Shown one piece after another: positions 11,660 to 21,954 of a stretch of 64,000 bases of DNA. This DNA comes from Athripsodes cinereus. Taxonomy: Eukaryota > Arthropoda > Insecta > Trichoptera > Leptoceridae. The notes beneath the pieces are model-generated. The model worked only from the letters and a program-made list of their open reading frames with translations. It ran no database searches and was not told the DNA's origin. Position 1 is the first letter of the stretch. Each line of letters starts with the position of its first letter. The stretch spans positions 9,265,427 through 9,329,426 of the forward strand of contig OX388321.1 in assembly GCA_947579605.1 (NCBI GenBank), read 5' to 3'. The position numbers and the translations under genes are program-made.

Positions 11660-11662
11660 CAG

Positions 11663-12900
11663 GGCTGTTACCTAGTCCTCTCTGAGGGAACTCAGTTTTA
11701 AACTAGTAATAAAAATAATTAAATGTAAATATTCGTATAGTACCTACGTAACTCCAGTTAATTTTGATTCGCTAAGGGGGGTATTTCCATTTAACAATGA
11801 TTTTATTCACTTTATTTTGATTACAAAAGGTCTATTATGAATCTACTTACGAGTAGATACAATATAACAATAATTCTACTTTATTCATCTATTTCCATTT
11901 TGGTGTCAAATCAAATCCATCAATAACCACAAATCATTAATAATGTTAGTACCCACTACCTGCCATTGGTGCATTATCTACTTTCTCTTAATTACAGCAA
12001 CGTACATATTCGCCCTTTTACCGCATTTCTTTGGTAACCCTTTGGTTAAATACTAACGACTTTTGTGGCTGATTTCTCAATCATGTGCATCAATTTAATT
12101 TGGCCTAAGGTGATAGTGTTTGGTGAAATGGAGAATATTGTAAAAACCAATCAACACAATACTAAATTTTCAACTTTAACAAGTTTTCGCTCATATATTC
12201 ATCGAAATACATAAGTAGGTATGTATTCAATTTTTTCCCAAAATATTGTCAGATTAGACAGATTAGACCGTAGCTGATAGATTAGACCGTATACGTTTTT
12301 GAACATTTATTAAAATATGCATAAAGTTCATTGGCTACCACTTAACTCACTTTGAAGCAACATTTCTGTGTGATTTTTTATTGTATAAATAAAAGTACGA
12401 ATGAATAAAACCATAAATAACTTAATTTGAGGTATACATTTCATTCATTATAGCTAATAGACAGATCATTCAAGGGAAATTTTAAAATATGACAGAAAGT
12501 TTTTTTTAAAATTCTCTGAACATTAAAGAGTTCAAAGAATGAGAAATAAAAATAAGATGTTAATAAAGAAAAAAAATTACTCCCACAAAATAACCAAATT
12601 CAAATAATAATTATCAATTTTAAAACCACACCATTTTTCATTTTGAAATTCTATAGGGAATACAATGGTAATTTTCTTTATCATATTTTTTCTGCTCTCA
12701 AATTTACTTTTCCTAAGTGCTCTGAAATTAATCAACCTAATCGTACTTTGTAAATTGCTTTCCCTTTCCGATGTCGTATTGATGGACGTTATTTTCACAT
12801 TAATATTTTTTCCCTGATATTATTAATTTATATCCTTCAATTAATACGAAACGTTTTAATACCTAATTTATTTTAAAATACTTGAAATAATTACAAGAAA
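11663..12900. other. AT-rich stretch, no gene seen
   Basis: Nothing supported. A 73-codon minus-strand frame at 12577-12798 has no family resemblance. Confidence 0.4.
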
Positions 12901-12903
12901 CTA

Positions 12904-13011
12904 AATTTTAATAAATAAAATATAAAAATATAAAAATATCTCCACTATGTTAACATAGTGGAGATTAAACAGTGCTCAATAATATATTTTTATATTTTAT
13001 TTATTAAAATT
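12904..13011. repeat. Nested foldback: perfect 28-bp palindrome inside perfect 29-bp inverted repeats
   Basis: The inner palindrome is ATCTCCACTATG-TT-AACATAGTGGAGAT form at 12938-12965, centred on GTTAAC. The outer arms (AATTTTAATAAATAAAATAT... at 12904-12932 and its exact reverse complement at 12983-13011) have no mismatches. Left spacer is 5 bases and right spacer 17. It could be a tiny MITE, a cruciform-forming site or a hairpin RNA. Confidence 0.85.
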
Positions 13012-13800
13012 AAAAATGGATTTCCACAGCGTAAACACAAAAACTCTTGAATTATTAGAAACTAAATTATTTAAATGGGAGTTATGACGAGGAGGTAATC
13101 AAATGAAAATTTACAATAATTACCATCTTTAAATTCTTATATTTAATAGTACAGTTCCTACTGATTATTTAATTAATCTATCCCTCTATCCATACCCTAC
13201 CGTCATGTTGACAGAAAGAAGTTTCGGACAAAAAAAATTAGTCATAACTGACTATAAAAGCAAGTTATGACTCATGTCTTCCTATTTCCCTATAGTCAGA
13301 CATGTCCGTTATTTTTTCACCATTAACTTGTTACTAACAACGGCTCAATAGCTCTTGCATAGCCTAAACTTCTAAATTTTTGAGCCTTTGAGCCTTTAGA
13401 TCTTTTCTAAATCCGGGTTGTTGTTATCTGATAGAGTTGTCTTTCATAATAATTTATTCTTTTAAAATTTCCAAATCTTTTTTACTGATTTATTTCACCC
13501 TGCATTCTTTAAACATTCGTTTCTTATGGATAAGTTTTTTGTTTCGTTGTATTATTATTTAGCGTATTTAAATATTATCCACGAGTACTCTCCATCAAAT
13601 AAGCGGTAAACCAAGCGTCTTTATATTAGTGACAGATTTAAGTGACATGCTCTTTCATCAAGTGACACAAACAGAATCTTATGGTGGTAAGTAATGGGTA
13701 CTTATCAAATGAAGTTAATATGTCCGATTTTACGATATTTTATGAAATTTAACCAATAATGAGTGAACTCAAGATGAAGAGGAGCCATTGTTTTTTAACC
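13012..13800. other. AT-rich stretch, no gene seen
   Basis: No gene or repeat recognised. Confidence 0.4.
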
Positions 13801-13810
13801 CAACTCACCT

Positions 13811-13950
13811 GGACAAGCACGCACTTTTCGATCGACTACAAACGAATTTACGACAATCTACATACATGTACCTACCATGTAATTTTGCGTTATTGTTGCG
13901 GTTATAGTCGTTAATTCGTTTGTAGTCGATCGACAAGTGCGAGTTTGTCT
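13811..13950. mobile_element. Probable MITE with about 44-bp inverted ends
   Basis: The left arm GACAAGCACGCACTTTTCGA..., then GACTACAAACGAATT, recurs inverted at 13907-13950 with few mismatches. The centre is about 50 bases. No secure target-site duplication was found. It is shorter than most autonomous elements and has no ORF. Confidence 0.65.
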
Positions 13951-13977
13951 ACGGCCTCAGCCTCATTTATTAGAACG

Positions 13978-14090
13978 TATTTGCGACACCTCGTTAATTC
14001 ATCTCTTTCTACAACATTCCAAACATTTTGATGACATTGTCATAAAAATTATGTAGTATGAACGAGGGACGACCAAGCTTTTGAAGCTCT
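13978..14090 (-). pseudogene. Very degenerate LINE family B fragment
   Basis: Bases around 14018-14085 (acaacattccaaacattttg, acattgtcata, gagggacgacc) align with 14235-14305 of the better B copy just downstream, in the same orientation. Confidence 0.45.
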
Positions 14091-14149
14091 TATGGAGAAA
14101 AGAACAGTGCAATTTTTTGATTGACTTTCCTAAATAATTCAATCAATCA

Positions 14150-14668
14150 TCGCCCTCAACGCTCCTCTCGGGAGCACAGGGCAGAAACCAGCCTCCTCCA
14201 TTCAGAGCGTCTCTGTGCCAATTGCGTCACATCTTCCCACGACATTCCTTGCGCTCTGATATCGTTGTCATAGGAACGGTGTATTGTGAAAGAGGGACGC
14301 CCGGGCCTACGGAACCCCTGCGGACGGAAGAACAGTGCTCTTTTTGGCCAACTATCATTGGGCATTCTCAAAACATGTCCCAGCCAGGACCATCGTCTCT
14401 CTTGTATTACGGAGATTACAGGTCTCTGCTGGGTGCGCCGGCGCACAGCATCATTTGTAACATGTTCATACCATCTGACATCCAAAATCCTTCTAAGACA
14501 CTTGTTTTCAAAGCTTAGTATCTTCCGCTCTTGAGCCTTAGTTAAGTGCCAAGACTCGCAGCCATATAGAAGGATTGGGATGATGCACGCATTGAACAAG
14601 CGACATTTTGTCCTGATGCTGAGTTCAGACGCCGTATTCAATAGTAAGAGGAACTTATTTATCCACAT
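14150..14668 (-). pseudogene. LINE family B, longest C-terminal copy
   Basis: A 170-codon open minus-strand frame starts within the element. In order it carries TKCRLFNACIIPILLYGCES, the usual post-reverse-transcriptase LLYGCESW motif, ENKCLRRILDVRWYEHVTND, WSWLGHVLRMPNDSWPKRAL, FRRPGRPSF and WRRLVSALCSREER then stop. The catalytic polymerase domain is absent, so this is a 5'-truncated insertion; the surviving part is intact and is the best guide to the family. The tail reads GATGATTGATTG. Clade not assigned. It cannot transpose on its own. Confidence 0.85.
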
Positions 14669-14974
14669 TTTATGAAGTAATTTTGATGGACAGGCTCGAT
14701 AAAATTTCGAGGATTGGAGTTATATTAATTTTAATTTATTTGAGTTACTTTTTTTTTGATTTCTTTCATTAATCAATGTGTTAATATGTACCTATATACT
14801 TGTATTAGCCATATTATATTTATAAACGAAAAATTGTACGCTGAATTTCATGAAATCTTTTTTTTAGTGTCAAATATTGCTAATTATACGCAATTAATTA
14901 ATTAGATGTAATCTTAAACACGCCGATTATTATTGAGTTTGAATTTTATTTAACGGAATAATTAAGATAAGAAT

Positions 14975-15090
14975 AATAATAATAAGTAATTACTAATAAT
15001 AATAATAATAATAAAAAGATAATTTATTTGGCGCTGTTTAATGGTCCGTGACCATCTCAAGAGCGCCGTGGCTTTTTAGTTAAGTTGGAA
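14975..15090 (-). mobile_element. LINE family C 3' tail fused to the calexcitin retrocopy
   Basis: On the minus strand AGCCACGGCGCTCTTGAG, ATGGTCACGGACCATTAAAC and AGCGCCAAATAAATTATC lead into (ATT)n. The same tail follows the family C frame at 59307-59365 (AGTCACGACGCCCTTGAG...ATGGTCACGGATCATTAAAC), and relatives are at 5686-5745 and 48262-48310. No C coding sequence precedes it here; calexcitin sequence does. It is therefore the 3' end from which a C reverse transcriptase would have primed. Confidence 0.85.
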
Positions 15091-15431
15091 GCATCTTCTA
15101 GGTCAAACATGAAGTTCATGTAACGCTGCTGCCACTGCAGAGGACGGTCGGGACTTTGGGTAAACTCATCCCACATAGAACTCCATTCATTCACAGACAC
15201 CTCTCCATCTTTATTGGCATCAGTTCTCTGCCTCAGGACATCCCATATCTTGGTCATGGTGTCGTACGTCTCTACGTTCTTAGGATGACTCTGGGGCCAT
15301 CCACGACGAGTGCAGATTTTCTCAATAGCTGACTCGAAGTCCTTCTTTTCGAGCGTTCCACTTTGGTTGACATCAAAGAAAACGTTGGACACATAGAGAA
15401 GCTTCTTCTTACGGAGATATGAGATAGGCAT
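15057..15431 (-). CDS. Calexcitin / sarcoplasmic calcium-binding protein-like retrocopy, 3'-truncated and fused to a LINE tail
   Basis: The 124-residue frame starts MPISYLRKKKLLY, the conserved start of insect calexcitin, a neuronal EF-hand calcium sensor of about 190 residues. EF-hand loop 1 is at residues 20-31 (DVNQSGTLEKKD) and loop 2 at 71-82 (DANKDGEVSVNE). FMFDLEDAS at 107-115 is the start of loop 3. Sequence identity stops there and residues 116-124 (NLTKKPRRS) come from the junction and an alternative frame of LINE C tail. No GT splice donor sits at the break and the frame is uninterrupted, which fits a reverse-transcribed mRNA fragment, not a genomic exon. The frame is intact, so recent or maintained. 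Missing EF-hand 3 and the C-terminal lobe make normal function doubtful. The alternative, a real 5' exon of the native gene, is less likely. Confidence 0.85.
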   Translation of the reverse strand: MPISYLRKKKLLYVSNVFFDVNQSGTLEKKDFESAIEKICTRRGWPQSHPKNVETYDTMTKIWDVLRQRTDANKDGEVSVNEWSSMWDEFTQSPDRPLQWQQRYMNFMFDLEDASNLTKKPRRS

Positions 15432-15600
15432 CGTGGTAAATTGGAATCGTGAGACAAAGCAGTATTTTTGTCTCTTTCACCCGCTGTGTTGTTGCGAGTA
15501 GTCAGTGTTGTTATCCTTTTCTGTTACACTACCGGACATACACTGATACTACACGCTGGCACTTGTGAGACAACAAAGTGATTCCCGGAAGGGGTCGATT
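15432..15600 (-). other. Putative 5' untranslated part of the calexcitin retrocopy
   Basis: Upstream of the ATG the minus strand is less AT-rich than the surroundings and contains no repeat seen elsewhere in the window. It is most simply the mRNA leader copied with the coding part. The exact 5' end and a target-site duplication could not be fixed. Confidence 0.4.
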
Positions 15601-15879
15601 TTTTTAACACGTGTTTTGTCAATAGAAGCGGGAATGTAACACAAAATGATGACTTGTTAAAGTTTTGAAGAGACAATCAACAATAATGAATATTAATTTA
15701 TTTCGAGTTTTGATGAAGTTTAAAAGATGATGAGATGCAAAAAACTGCGCGGTTTTGTAATGTTAGCGTGCACAAGAAAGTTCAGCACTGTAGGACCGAT
15801 ATCTTTCGTAAAATCGAATTATTTATATGAGCGGTTTGATTTGCGTGGCGGCAGCTAGACAGCGCGCAACCCACTCTAA

Positions 15880-15949
15880 CTATCTATCTATCTATCTATC
15901 TATTTATAAGTCACACTACTAACTATCTATCTATCTATTTATAAGTCAA
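15880..15949. repeat. (CTAT)n microsatellite with tandem duplication
   Basis: Two CTAT runs (15880-15905 and 15922-15939), each followed by TTATAAGTCA, form a tandem duplication. LINE family A copies end in GATA/CTAT runs, so this may be a relict A tail. Confidence 0.85.
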
Positions 15950-17055
15950 GTAGCGTCTCAAGATTTTCACTAATTACATCCAAATTACAATAATAATAAT
16001 AATTATAGTTCGTTCCACTCGATTCTCTAAATGACGTTTTGCTTAATGGTATTAAACAACTTGAATTTAAAATCAAGATTTGCCAATAGGATTTTTTTGT
16101 TTAAATTCAGAAGCGTCTTTTATTTACTTTGATGAATAAATATTAATCAGGACTTCGTTCGTTGAAAAAATTGTGCAATACAACCAAATGCCGTCATAGA
16201 AATCGGCAAGTTTTTTGTAATTGTTATGGCATTTCTATATTTCCAAAGAAAATATCAGAGCGTAAATACAAACTTATAAAGTTGGAAAGTAACCTAGTAC
16301 ATACGTATTACTTCCACTATGTAATATCAAAAGTAGTGCAATATAAAATTCACAACATTTGTTTACTTGAAGGAAGTATTCTTCAGAACTTTTGTTAAGG
16401 TTTCATAATATAATATACTTATTTAACCCTTTCTGACTCGTATTTGAGTTTTATGCAAAGCAGAGATGTTGGATAGAAGTTTCTTAACAGTACCAGTTAG
16501 TATGTACTAAGTAGTTACCTTGATGTATGGCCATACTGCTTTGGTTTTATTATCTACGTATTCAAGAACTTCCATTGCAATATGAAATTTTCTAATATAA
16601 AATAGTGTTTTATTTTTTTTCAACTGAAAACTTAGCCTTTGTGATAAAGAATGTAGTTTTTTTAGTAATTATTAAAAGCAACCAAATTGTCTTCCCATTT
16701 GAGACGGACCTTAAAACCATTTAACCAATATATTCTTGGATATAAAAAATGTAGTAAAGATTTAAATTTTACTTTTTTCAAAGCTTTATTTTTAGATTGA
16801 CAATGATTTAGTTAGAGAAAAGACAACTATGACAATAAATCCTTCTTTCTTCTTTCACCTTCAGCGATCCTCTATGAAGAACAGAGTAAAGACGTCTTAT
16901 CCATACATAACAATTTTACGGTAATTGAGTCACTTCTTACAGCGAAATTCCTAAAGCTTTGATACAAATATATGATATGAACTCCATATTTTGAAAAAGA
17001 CACTTGAGAACACTGTGGATGATTTTTTTTTCTTTTGCTACAATATCATCACTTT
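15950..17055. other. AT-rich stretch, no gene seen
   Basis: Nothing recognised. Confidence 0.4.
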
Positions 17056-17059
17056 GCGG

Positions 17060-17395
17060 CATAGATCGAATAATGAGGACAGAATGCGTGTAAATAAGTT
17101 ACGATGGCTTGGACATGTTGAACGAATGCACGACAAAGGGATGCCGAAGATGATATATTTATCTGAAAGAGGTGGTGTGAAAAAGCGCGGACGTCCAAAA
17201 ATGACGTGGCTTTATCACGTGAATCAAATTCTTAAGAACGCCCGCGTGTTCAGTTAGAGGAACCGACGTGCGTGCATGAGAAATTGTGAATGTAGGAGAA
17301 GCAAAATAAGTATGTTAGGATAGATCTATAAAGCCTTCCGTTCGCTCTGCCTATCCCACCTGGGAATCGGCGTGAGGATATAGATAAATAAAGAT
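17060..17395 (+). pseudogene. LINE family A C-terminal fragment
   Basis: The frame reads DRMRVNKLRWLGHVERMHDK, then KKRGRPKMTWLYHV and a stop at 17255 within what is GLSKRNRRACMRNCMN in the copy at 61.5 kb. The following bases still match (cgacgtgcgtgcatgagaaa, ctgcctatcccacctggga) but are frame-shifted. A GATATAGATAAATAAAGATAAA tail follows. A 5'-truncated dead copy. Confidence 0.85.
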
Positions 17396-17880
17396 AAATT
17401 CAGTAAATATGATTCAGTAAATAATACCTGACCTAACAAATGTACGTGTAACTATGTTGAGTTATGTTTATGTATTTTCTCCTTGCACTTAATGTACATA
17501 CAAAGCCATTGGGTTTCCTAAGCTAGTGCTAGTATTATTAATATTATACTATAATAATGTTGCGCGAGTTAAGCAGAGATAAAGGTGCTTACAATTGGAT
17601 TATTTGTAAAGTTTCAAGCACCTACTAAACACTAAAGTGAATGGGAACAGTTTAACATTAATACTGTGGTAGTGGCATGCACGTACTATGTACTTACTTA
17701 AGACCATTCTAAATCACTTTTTGTGTTTATGCGCCTTAATACTGTGCTTTTATACTACAGTGACTTATTTCAAAAGTGACTAAATTCAAACATTCTAAAA
17801 AATTAACTATTCAAGATCATTTTAAGAAAAGTAATTTCCAATGATTTCAGTATTTTTTAAAGTTCTTGTAGGTCATACCA

Positions 17881-18080
17881 TAACGGCATTTCCCGCAAGA
17901 AGGGTAGCCAGTGGATCAGCTACTTGTACTGACGATGAAGGTCGTTCTCTTTGTGCAATGGAAAAATAATGATTGAACTCATTGCTCAATTGAAGATGTT
18001 TATTGTCTTGATTGATACAGGACATTCGAAAACTTTAAGAAAATATTAAGAGACCTCCTTGTTGTCAGGGACTCCAGCGA
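17881..18080 (-). repeat. Repeat D, degenerate copy
   Basis: Shares cggcatttccc, gtagccag.ggatcagct, aggacattcgaaaac and gggactcca with the antisense of the D reference copy. Confidence 0.55.
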
Positions 18081-18089
18081 ATATAACAT

Positions 18090-19100
18090 TATACAACCCA
18101 AAATATTCGCACTAATGTGAAATACTCTTTCTGACTTGCATTCAGTATTTTCAAAGTTAAGTGTCTAGTTAAGTACTGTTTCACCCATTCGGTAGGTACC
18201 CTATAATCCAGACTATTTCACTATTCCATAACAAAAGCTTCCACAAGTGGTGTAATAAAACAACTATATCCATGTAAACATACAGGTCGTTCTTTACGTG
18301 CCAGACTACCGTACATCATAATATTTATTTTTCTAAAACGACTTTATCAGAGTGTTAAGAACGTCGCAAAAATAGGTGGGAATATGCTTGTTTCCACACT
18401 GTATTCCTTTGAAAACCGGACAAGTTTATAATAGCCATATAATAGTTATATACGAATTTAGTAAAATTGCTTCATTATGAAAATAAAGTAATACTAAGGG
18501 AAATATTGGTAACTATCCACATGTTTGTATGGAGTAACATAAAATAAACATAAAATAAACATCCTGTACAAAGTAACATAAAATAATATGTTCTAATAGC
18601 AAAGTTTGTGAATATATTTATTAGATACTTCGTATTCCTATAATGTTCAGAATATTTGATATTTAGAGGATTAAGGTTTCTACATTGTTCAAATTTAATT
18701 TTTTTTTTTATACTAATGTTGAAATTAAATTTTTGATAGTACTTAAATGGAGGAGCCGATCCAAATTTTCTGACAATATGATTTTTCAGAATATTAAAAA
18801 CTTTCAAAACTTTCTCTCTCCCAAACTTTGTAAGTTGTGGCTTTTAAGCGGCCTTAAAGTAAATTGGATTACTTAGTGTTGTATTAGAGGGATAATTTAA
18901 ATTTTATTTATTTATTTATTCCTTTCAGTTTTGGCAATATTCATTATTTATTCAGTAGAAATATAAATTTGTTCTGAAACTTGGAACATAAATTCTAATT
19001 GTATTACGTTACTCGTTAAACGATAGTTCAATTAAACACGAGAAAGTTACTTTATAAACTGTTTTATATTTGTGAAAGTATAAGTATTAAATAACTATTA
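18090..19100. other. AT-rich stretch, no gene seen
   Basis: A 110-codon minus-strand frame (18475-18807) is low-complexity in composition and has no family match. Confidence 0.4.
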
Positions 19101-19103
19101 ATT

Positions 19104-19190
19104 ACAAAAAAAAAGATATATCTGGGTTTTTGTTTTAAGCCCAAATACAACCTTATACACCTTCCGTAGTAGGTAAGCTAAAAGCTTGGG
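19104..19190 (-). mobile_element. SINE S, 3' half (split copy)
   Basis: The antisense of the S body and its 3' hairpin (CTGGGTTTTTGTTTTAAGCCCA) run up to AGCTAAAAGCTTGG, where the element breaks. The tRNA-like half resumes at 19837. Confidence 0.75.
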
Positions 19191-19238
19191 AACAAAATTT
19201 ATAAAACAAATGTTTTATTCAACTATGTGATTTATTCT

Positions 19239-19320
19239 CTCGAGAGACGTCTTTCGTCTTGTTGATTGACAATGATCAAAGATTGACAATGTCCTAACAA
19301 GACGAAAGACGTGTCTCTCG
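19239..19320. repeat. Hairpin with about 23-base arms (possible MITE)
   Basis: TCGAGAGACGTCTTTCGTCT.. at 19239 is inverted at 19297-19320 apart from a 2-base gap. The loop carries two GATTGACAATG-like words. Related sequence (GTCTTTCAAGGACATTGTCA) occurs near 37700. It lies inside the insertion that splits the SINE. Confidence 0.65.
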
Positions 19321-19335
19321 ATAATAAGTAACATA

Positions 19336-19745
19336 GTATAGTAATAATAATAATAATAAACTTTATTGCACAATAAGAAGCATACATAATTACCAAGTTA
19401 TTTAAAAATGTGATACAAATAAATCTGTACCTGAGAGCCATTTAGTCTTAAGTACTAAAATGCTATTTTCAAATTCAATTTTTTAATCGAAAAAATCTCA
19501 ACATTTTACCTACTAGTAATAAGCTGTATATAGTATACACAGCTTATTACATAGACCCTATAGTATATACCCTAAGCATTTCTGTACGACTCACGACTAA
19601 TGTGTTATTTTCGCTTTTTTCGTAACTTTGACATTTTTGTTAAAAATGCACTTAAGTCTTAATGGCTCTCAGGTACAGATAATGATACTGTGCAATGGGC
19701 GAGTATATCGCACAAGCGATATCTTCCAACTAACCCAAGTAAAAA
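19336..19745 (-). mobile_element. LINE family E 3' end, interrupted by a MITE
   Basis: On the plus strand (AAT)n then AAACTTTATTGCACAATAAG mark the antisense 3' end of a LINE. The rest (gggcgagtatatcgca, cgatatcttccaactaaccc) resumes at 19681 after an inverted-repeat element. A similar block is at 34660-34712. No coding part remains. Confidence 0.55.
19423..19680. mobile_element. MITE-like element with inverted ends and internal hairpin
   Basis: ATCTGTACCTGAGAGCCATT.AG.CTTAAGT at 19423-19453 is inverted at 19649-19680. An internal perfect hairpin (TAATAAGCTGT at 19517-19527 with ACAGCTTATTA at 19539-19549) lies near the centre. The element is about 258 bp without ORF and sits within LINE E sequence. 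TSD unclear. Confidence 0.7.
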
Positions 19746-19836
19746 CATTTGTTTAATAATTTCGTTATAGAAAAATTTAAAAAATTAAAAAAAAAAAAAA
19801 AATGCTATTACCTAAACTCCGACACAGTGAATAGAC

Positions 19837-19920
19837 TTAAAACTTGTGTTGTGAAAGGGGAGTTTGCCGGCATCTGAGATCGAACTGCGCACCTCTTATG
19901 CATGAGGCCGAGACTAGTGG
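19837..19920 (-). mobile_element. SINE S, tRNA-like half (split copy)
   Basis: The antisense carries TTGTGAAAGGGGAGTTTGCC, GATCGAACT (B box on the other strand) and GGCCGAGACT (near the A box). TTAAAACTTGTG at its start repeats CTAAAAGCTTG at the end of the other half, as expected for a duplicated target. This is the CATGCATAAGAGG subfamily. Confidence 0.75.
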
Positions 19921-20046
19921 GCAGGTGTTCGCAAAAATAAAGGCATTCTACATTTCTTATTACCCCTCATATTGATCTAGCTTTTGATAGAATTAATCAT
20001 ATTTCGATTACAGCCCTTGACCTTTAATAAGCTCTTTTTCCACAAT

Positions 20047-20190
20047 AATATTCAGCGATGAGGTTTGTCACCCATCCTGAATGTCTAATTTTTTTGTTGG
20101 CACAGAAAAGACAGCTTGCATGTTTATTACATGCGGCTGGCCTGCTGGCTACCCCACTTGTGGGATATGCTGTGATGGTGTAGTAGTAGA
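20047..20190 (+). repeat. Repeat D, 3' part
   Basis: Contains ATTCAGCGATGAGGTTTGTC, ACCCATCCTGAATGTCT, CTTGCATGTTTATTACATGC, CTACCCCACTTGTGGGATAT and a GTAGTAGTAG tail, as in the reference copy at 52.2 kb. Confidence 0.8.
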
Positions 20191-20580
20191 AATTTACATA
20201 CCTATCATTTTTTTTTAAATATAAGTCAAAAAACTTTTTAACAAAAATAAATATTGGAATTCTGCCAAGTTGCAAATAAAAAATCACGCTTCAAAAATAC
20301 GCGTCTAGTTATTAAATTTAAATTTTGATTTGAAAAATTTCGCGGTATGAATTTTATAGTATAGGTACCTACATACATTATTCATTTTATCCTCGTACGT
20401 ATTTCCTTGTATTTGTTGAAATCATAATTCACCGTATGAATCCATTCAGTGACAAATATAAAAAAAATAACATAATTGTGACCTATTTTAATAAAACCTT
20501 TGACCGCATTACGACGATAAGAAAACAATATACTCTTTTAAAACGAAAGACACTCGTTTACAAATACCTACGTCTATTTA

Positions 20581-20825
20581 TCCCATCACGGCATTTACAA
20601 CATGTGAGGGTAGCCAGTGAATCAACTGTTAGAAGTTAACATAGAAGACGTCTTCCACGTGACAACAAAAGTAAGACATGCGGAATAGTTGGCATATTAT
20701 CTCATCGATGAACTGAAGGTGTTAAAAGTCTTAGAACGTGATGTCTTATGAATGTTTGTATTTTGAAAAGAATTGGTAATCTATTCTGTACCGTGGACTT
20801 CATGGAATTTACAAATGTGTTATTA
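20581..20825 (-). repeat. Repeat D, degenerate copy
   Basis: Antisense landmarks: tcccatcacggcatttacaa, gggtagccag, aagtaagacat, gatgaactgaaggtgt and gtaccgtggac. Confidence 0.55.
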
Positions 20826-20829
20826 ATAA

Positions 20830-21950
20830 AATCAATTGTTCCACTTCTGTTGGGTATTGTTTCTTTATTTCATTATAAAGTTTTCTAGTATTGAAAGTGA
20901 TATTATAGAAATATTGCGCAGTTAGTGATAGAGGGCTACTCTCCATGACGTCTTAGTACAGTATTAGGTATATAGTATTTTAGAAGTCAAATTAGGGATT
21001 ATAAACAGTCTTGTTTCAAGAATAAGAGTTATCATATTATGTATTCTGTATGCTCAGGAGCCTTCTCAGGAGCCACATAGACAGGAATGATAAATATTTT
21101 TTATATATATATTTTTTTTGTATTGGCAGTTAAAAAGGACCATGAAATCAAAGATGGGCTGCATAAGTACAAAAATTATGTTGAATCTTTATTATATTAT
21201 ATTATGTTAAATTTTATTTGTATGTTGCCCATTTTTTTAAATAAATAAAAAAAATATAGAGAGTTTAACGATTTTCAAGACTTACAGTTTATAGTCAACT
21301 TAGTGAAGACTGCAGACTGTTTTGAAAAGAATAGGAAAATATTTGTTGAAAAAAATAAATAGGATTCTATAAAAAAGTTTCATAGGTTTTTTGTCAAGAA
21401 AGTTTCTCACTCTTTTCTCCATGTTTCACGTATCCTGTGAATAACAGATTGGTAACTATTCGTTAACCATCGCTATTACGCTATTAAGATATTCAATTAC
21501 TTAAAATCATCGATGAGGTATGCCACACTATGGTTAGTCAAACTATTACTATGGTTTGTTACATTTCTGTTTTTTTTTTTTTTTTTTTTTAATGTCACTG
21601 GTATTAACTGTCACTTCACTTGCTCTGTGAAATATACTTGCTTTCTTCGACTCTACGTGTTTCAATAAAAAACCCGAATCACATCTCCCAGGATAAGATT
21701 GACCTAATTCAACACATATTATGTATATATTAATTTATTTATTTTGTTTTCGATTATGCATTATTTTTTGTCTTTCTGTCTTGTTTGAATTTACTTTTAT
21801 GTGCTATTTATATCTTTCATATATTTTATACATGTAAAAGGCTAACGCCGTATGTTGAATAAATAAATAAATAAAAGCAGTAAGTCTATTGGTTAACCCA
21901 TTTGCGGGATATACCGTGATAGTATAGATAGATTATTATTATTATTTAAA
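20830..21950. other. AT-rich stretch, no gene seen
   Basis: A run of 21 T at 21570-21590. Bases 21405-21450 faintly recall repeat D. Sequences ending in AATAAATAAATAAATAA near 21860-21875 may be an old LINE 3' end. Confidence 0.4.
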
Positions 21951-21954
21951 AAGA

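Noticed and set aside
14222..14534. Two plus-strand ORFs of 82-98 codons
   Set aside because: Shadows of the LINE B minus-strand frame.
15272..15457. 61-codon minus-strand ORF overlapping the calexcitin frame
   Set aside because: Alternative frame of the same sequence; the longer frame carries the EF-hands.
15880..15949. CTAT repeat as a functional GATA-factor binding array
   Set aside because: A retrotransposon tail is a simpler explanation in this window.
18475..18807. 110-codon minus-strand ORF
   Set aside because: Composition (I, F, N, Y, K) matches translated AT-rich noncoding DNA; no motif.
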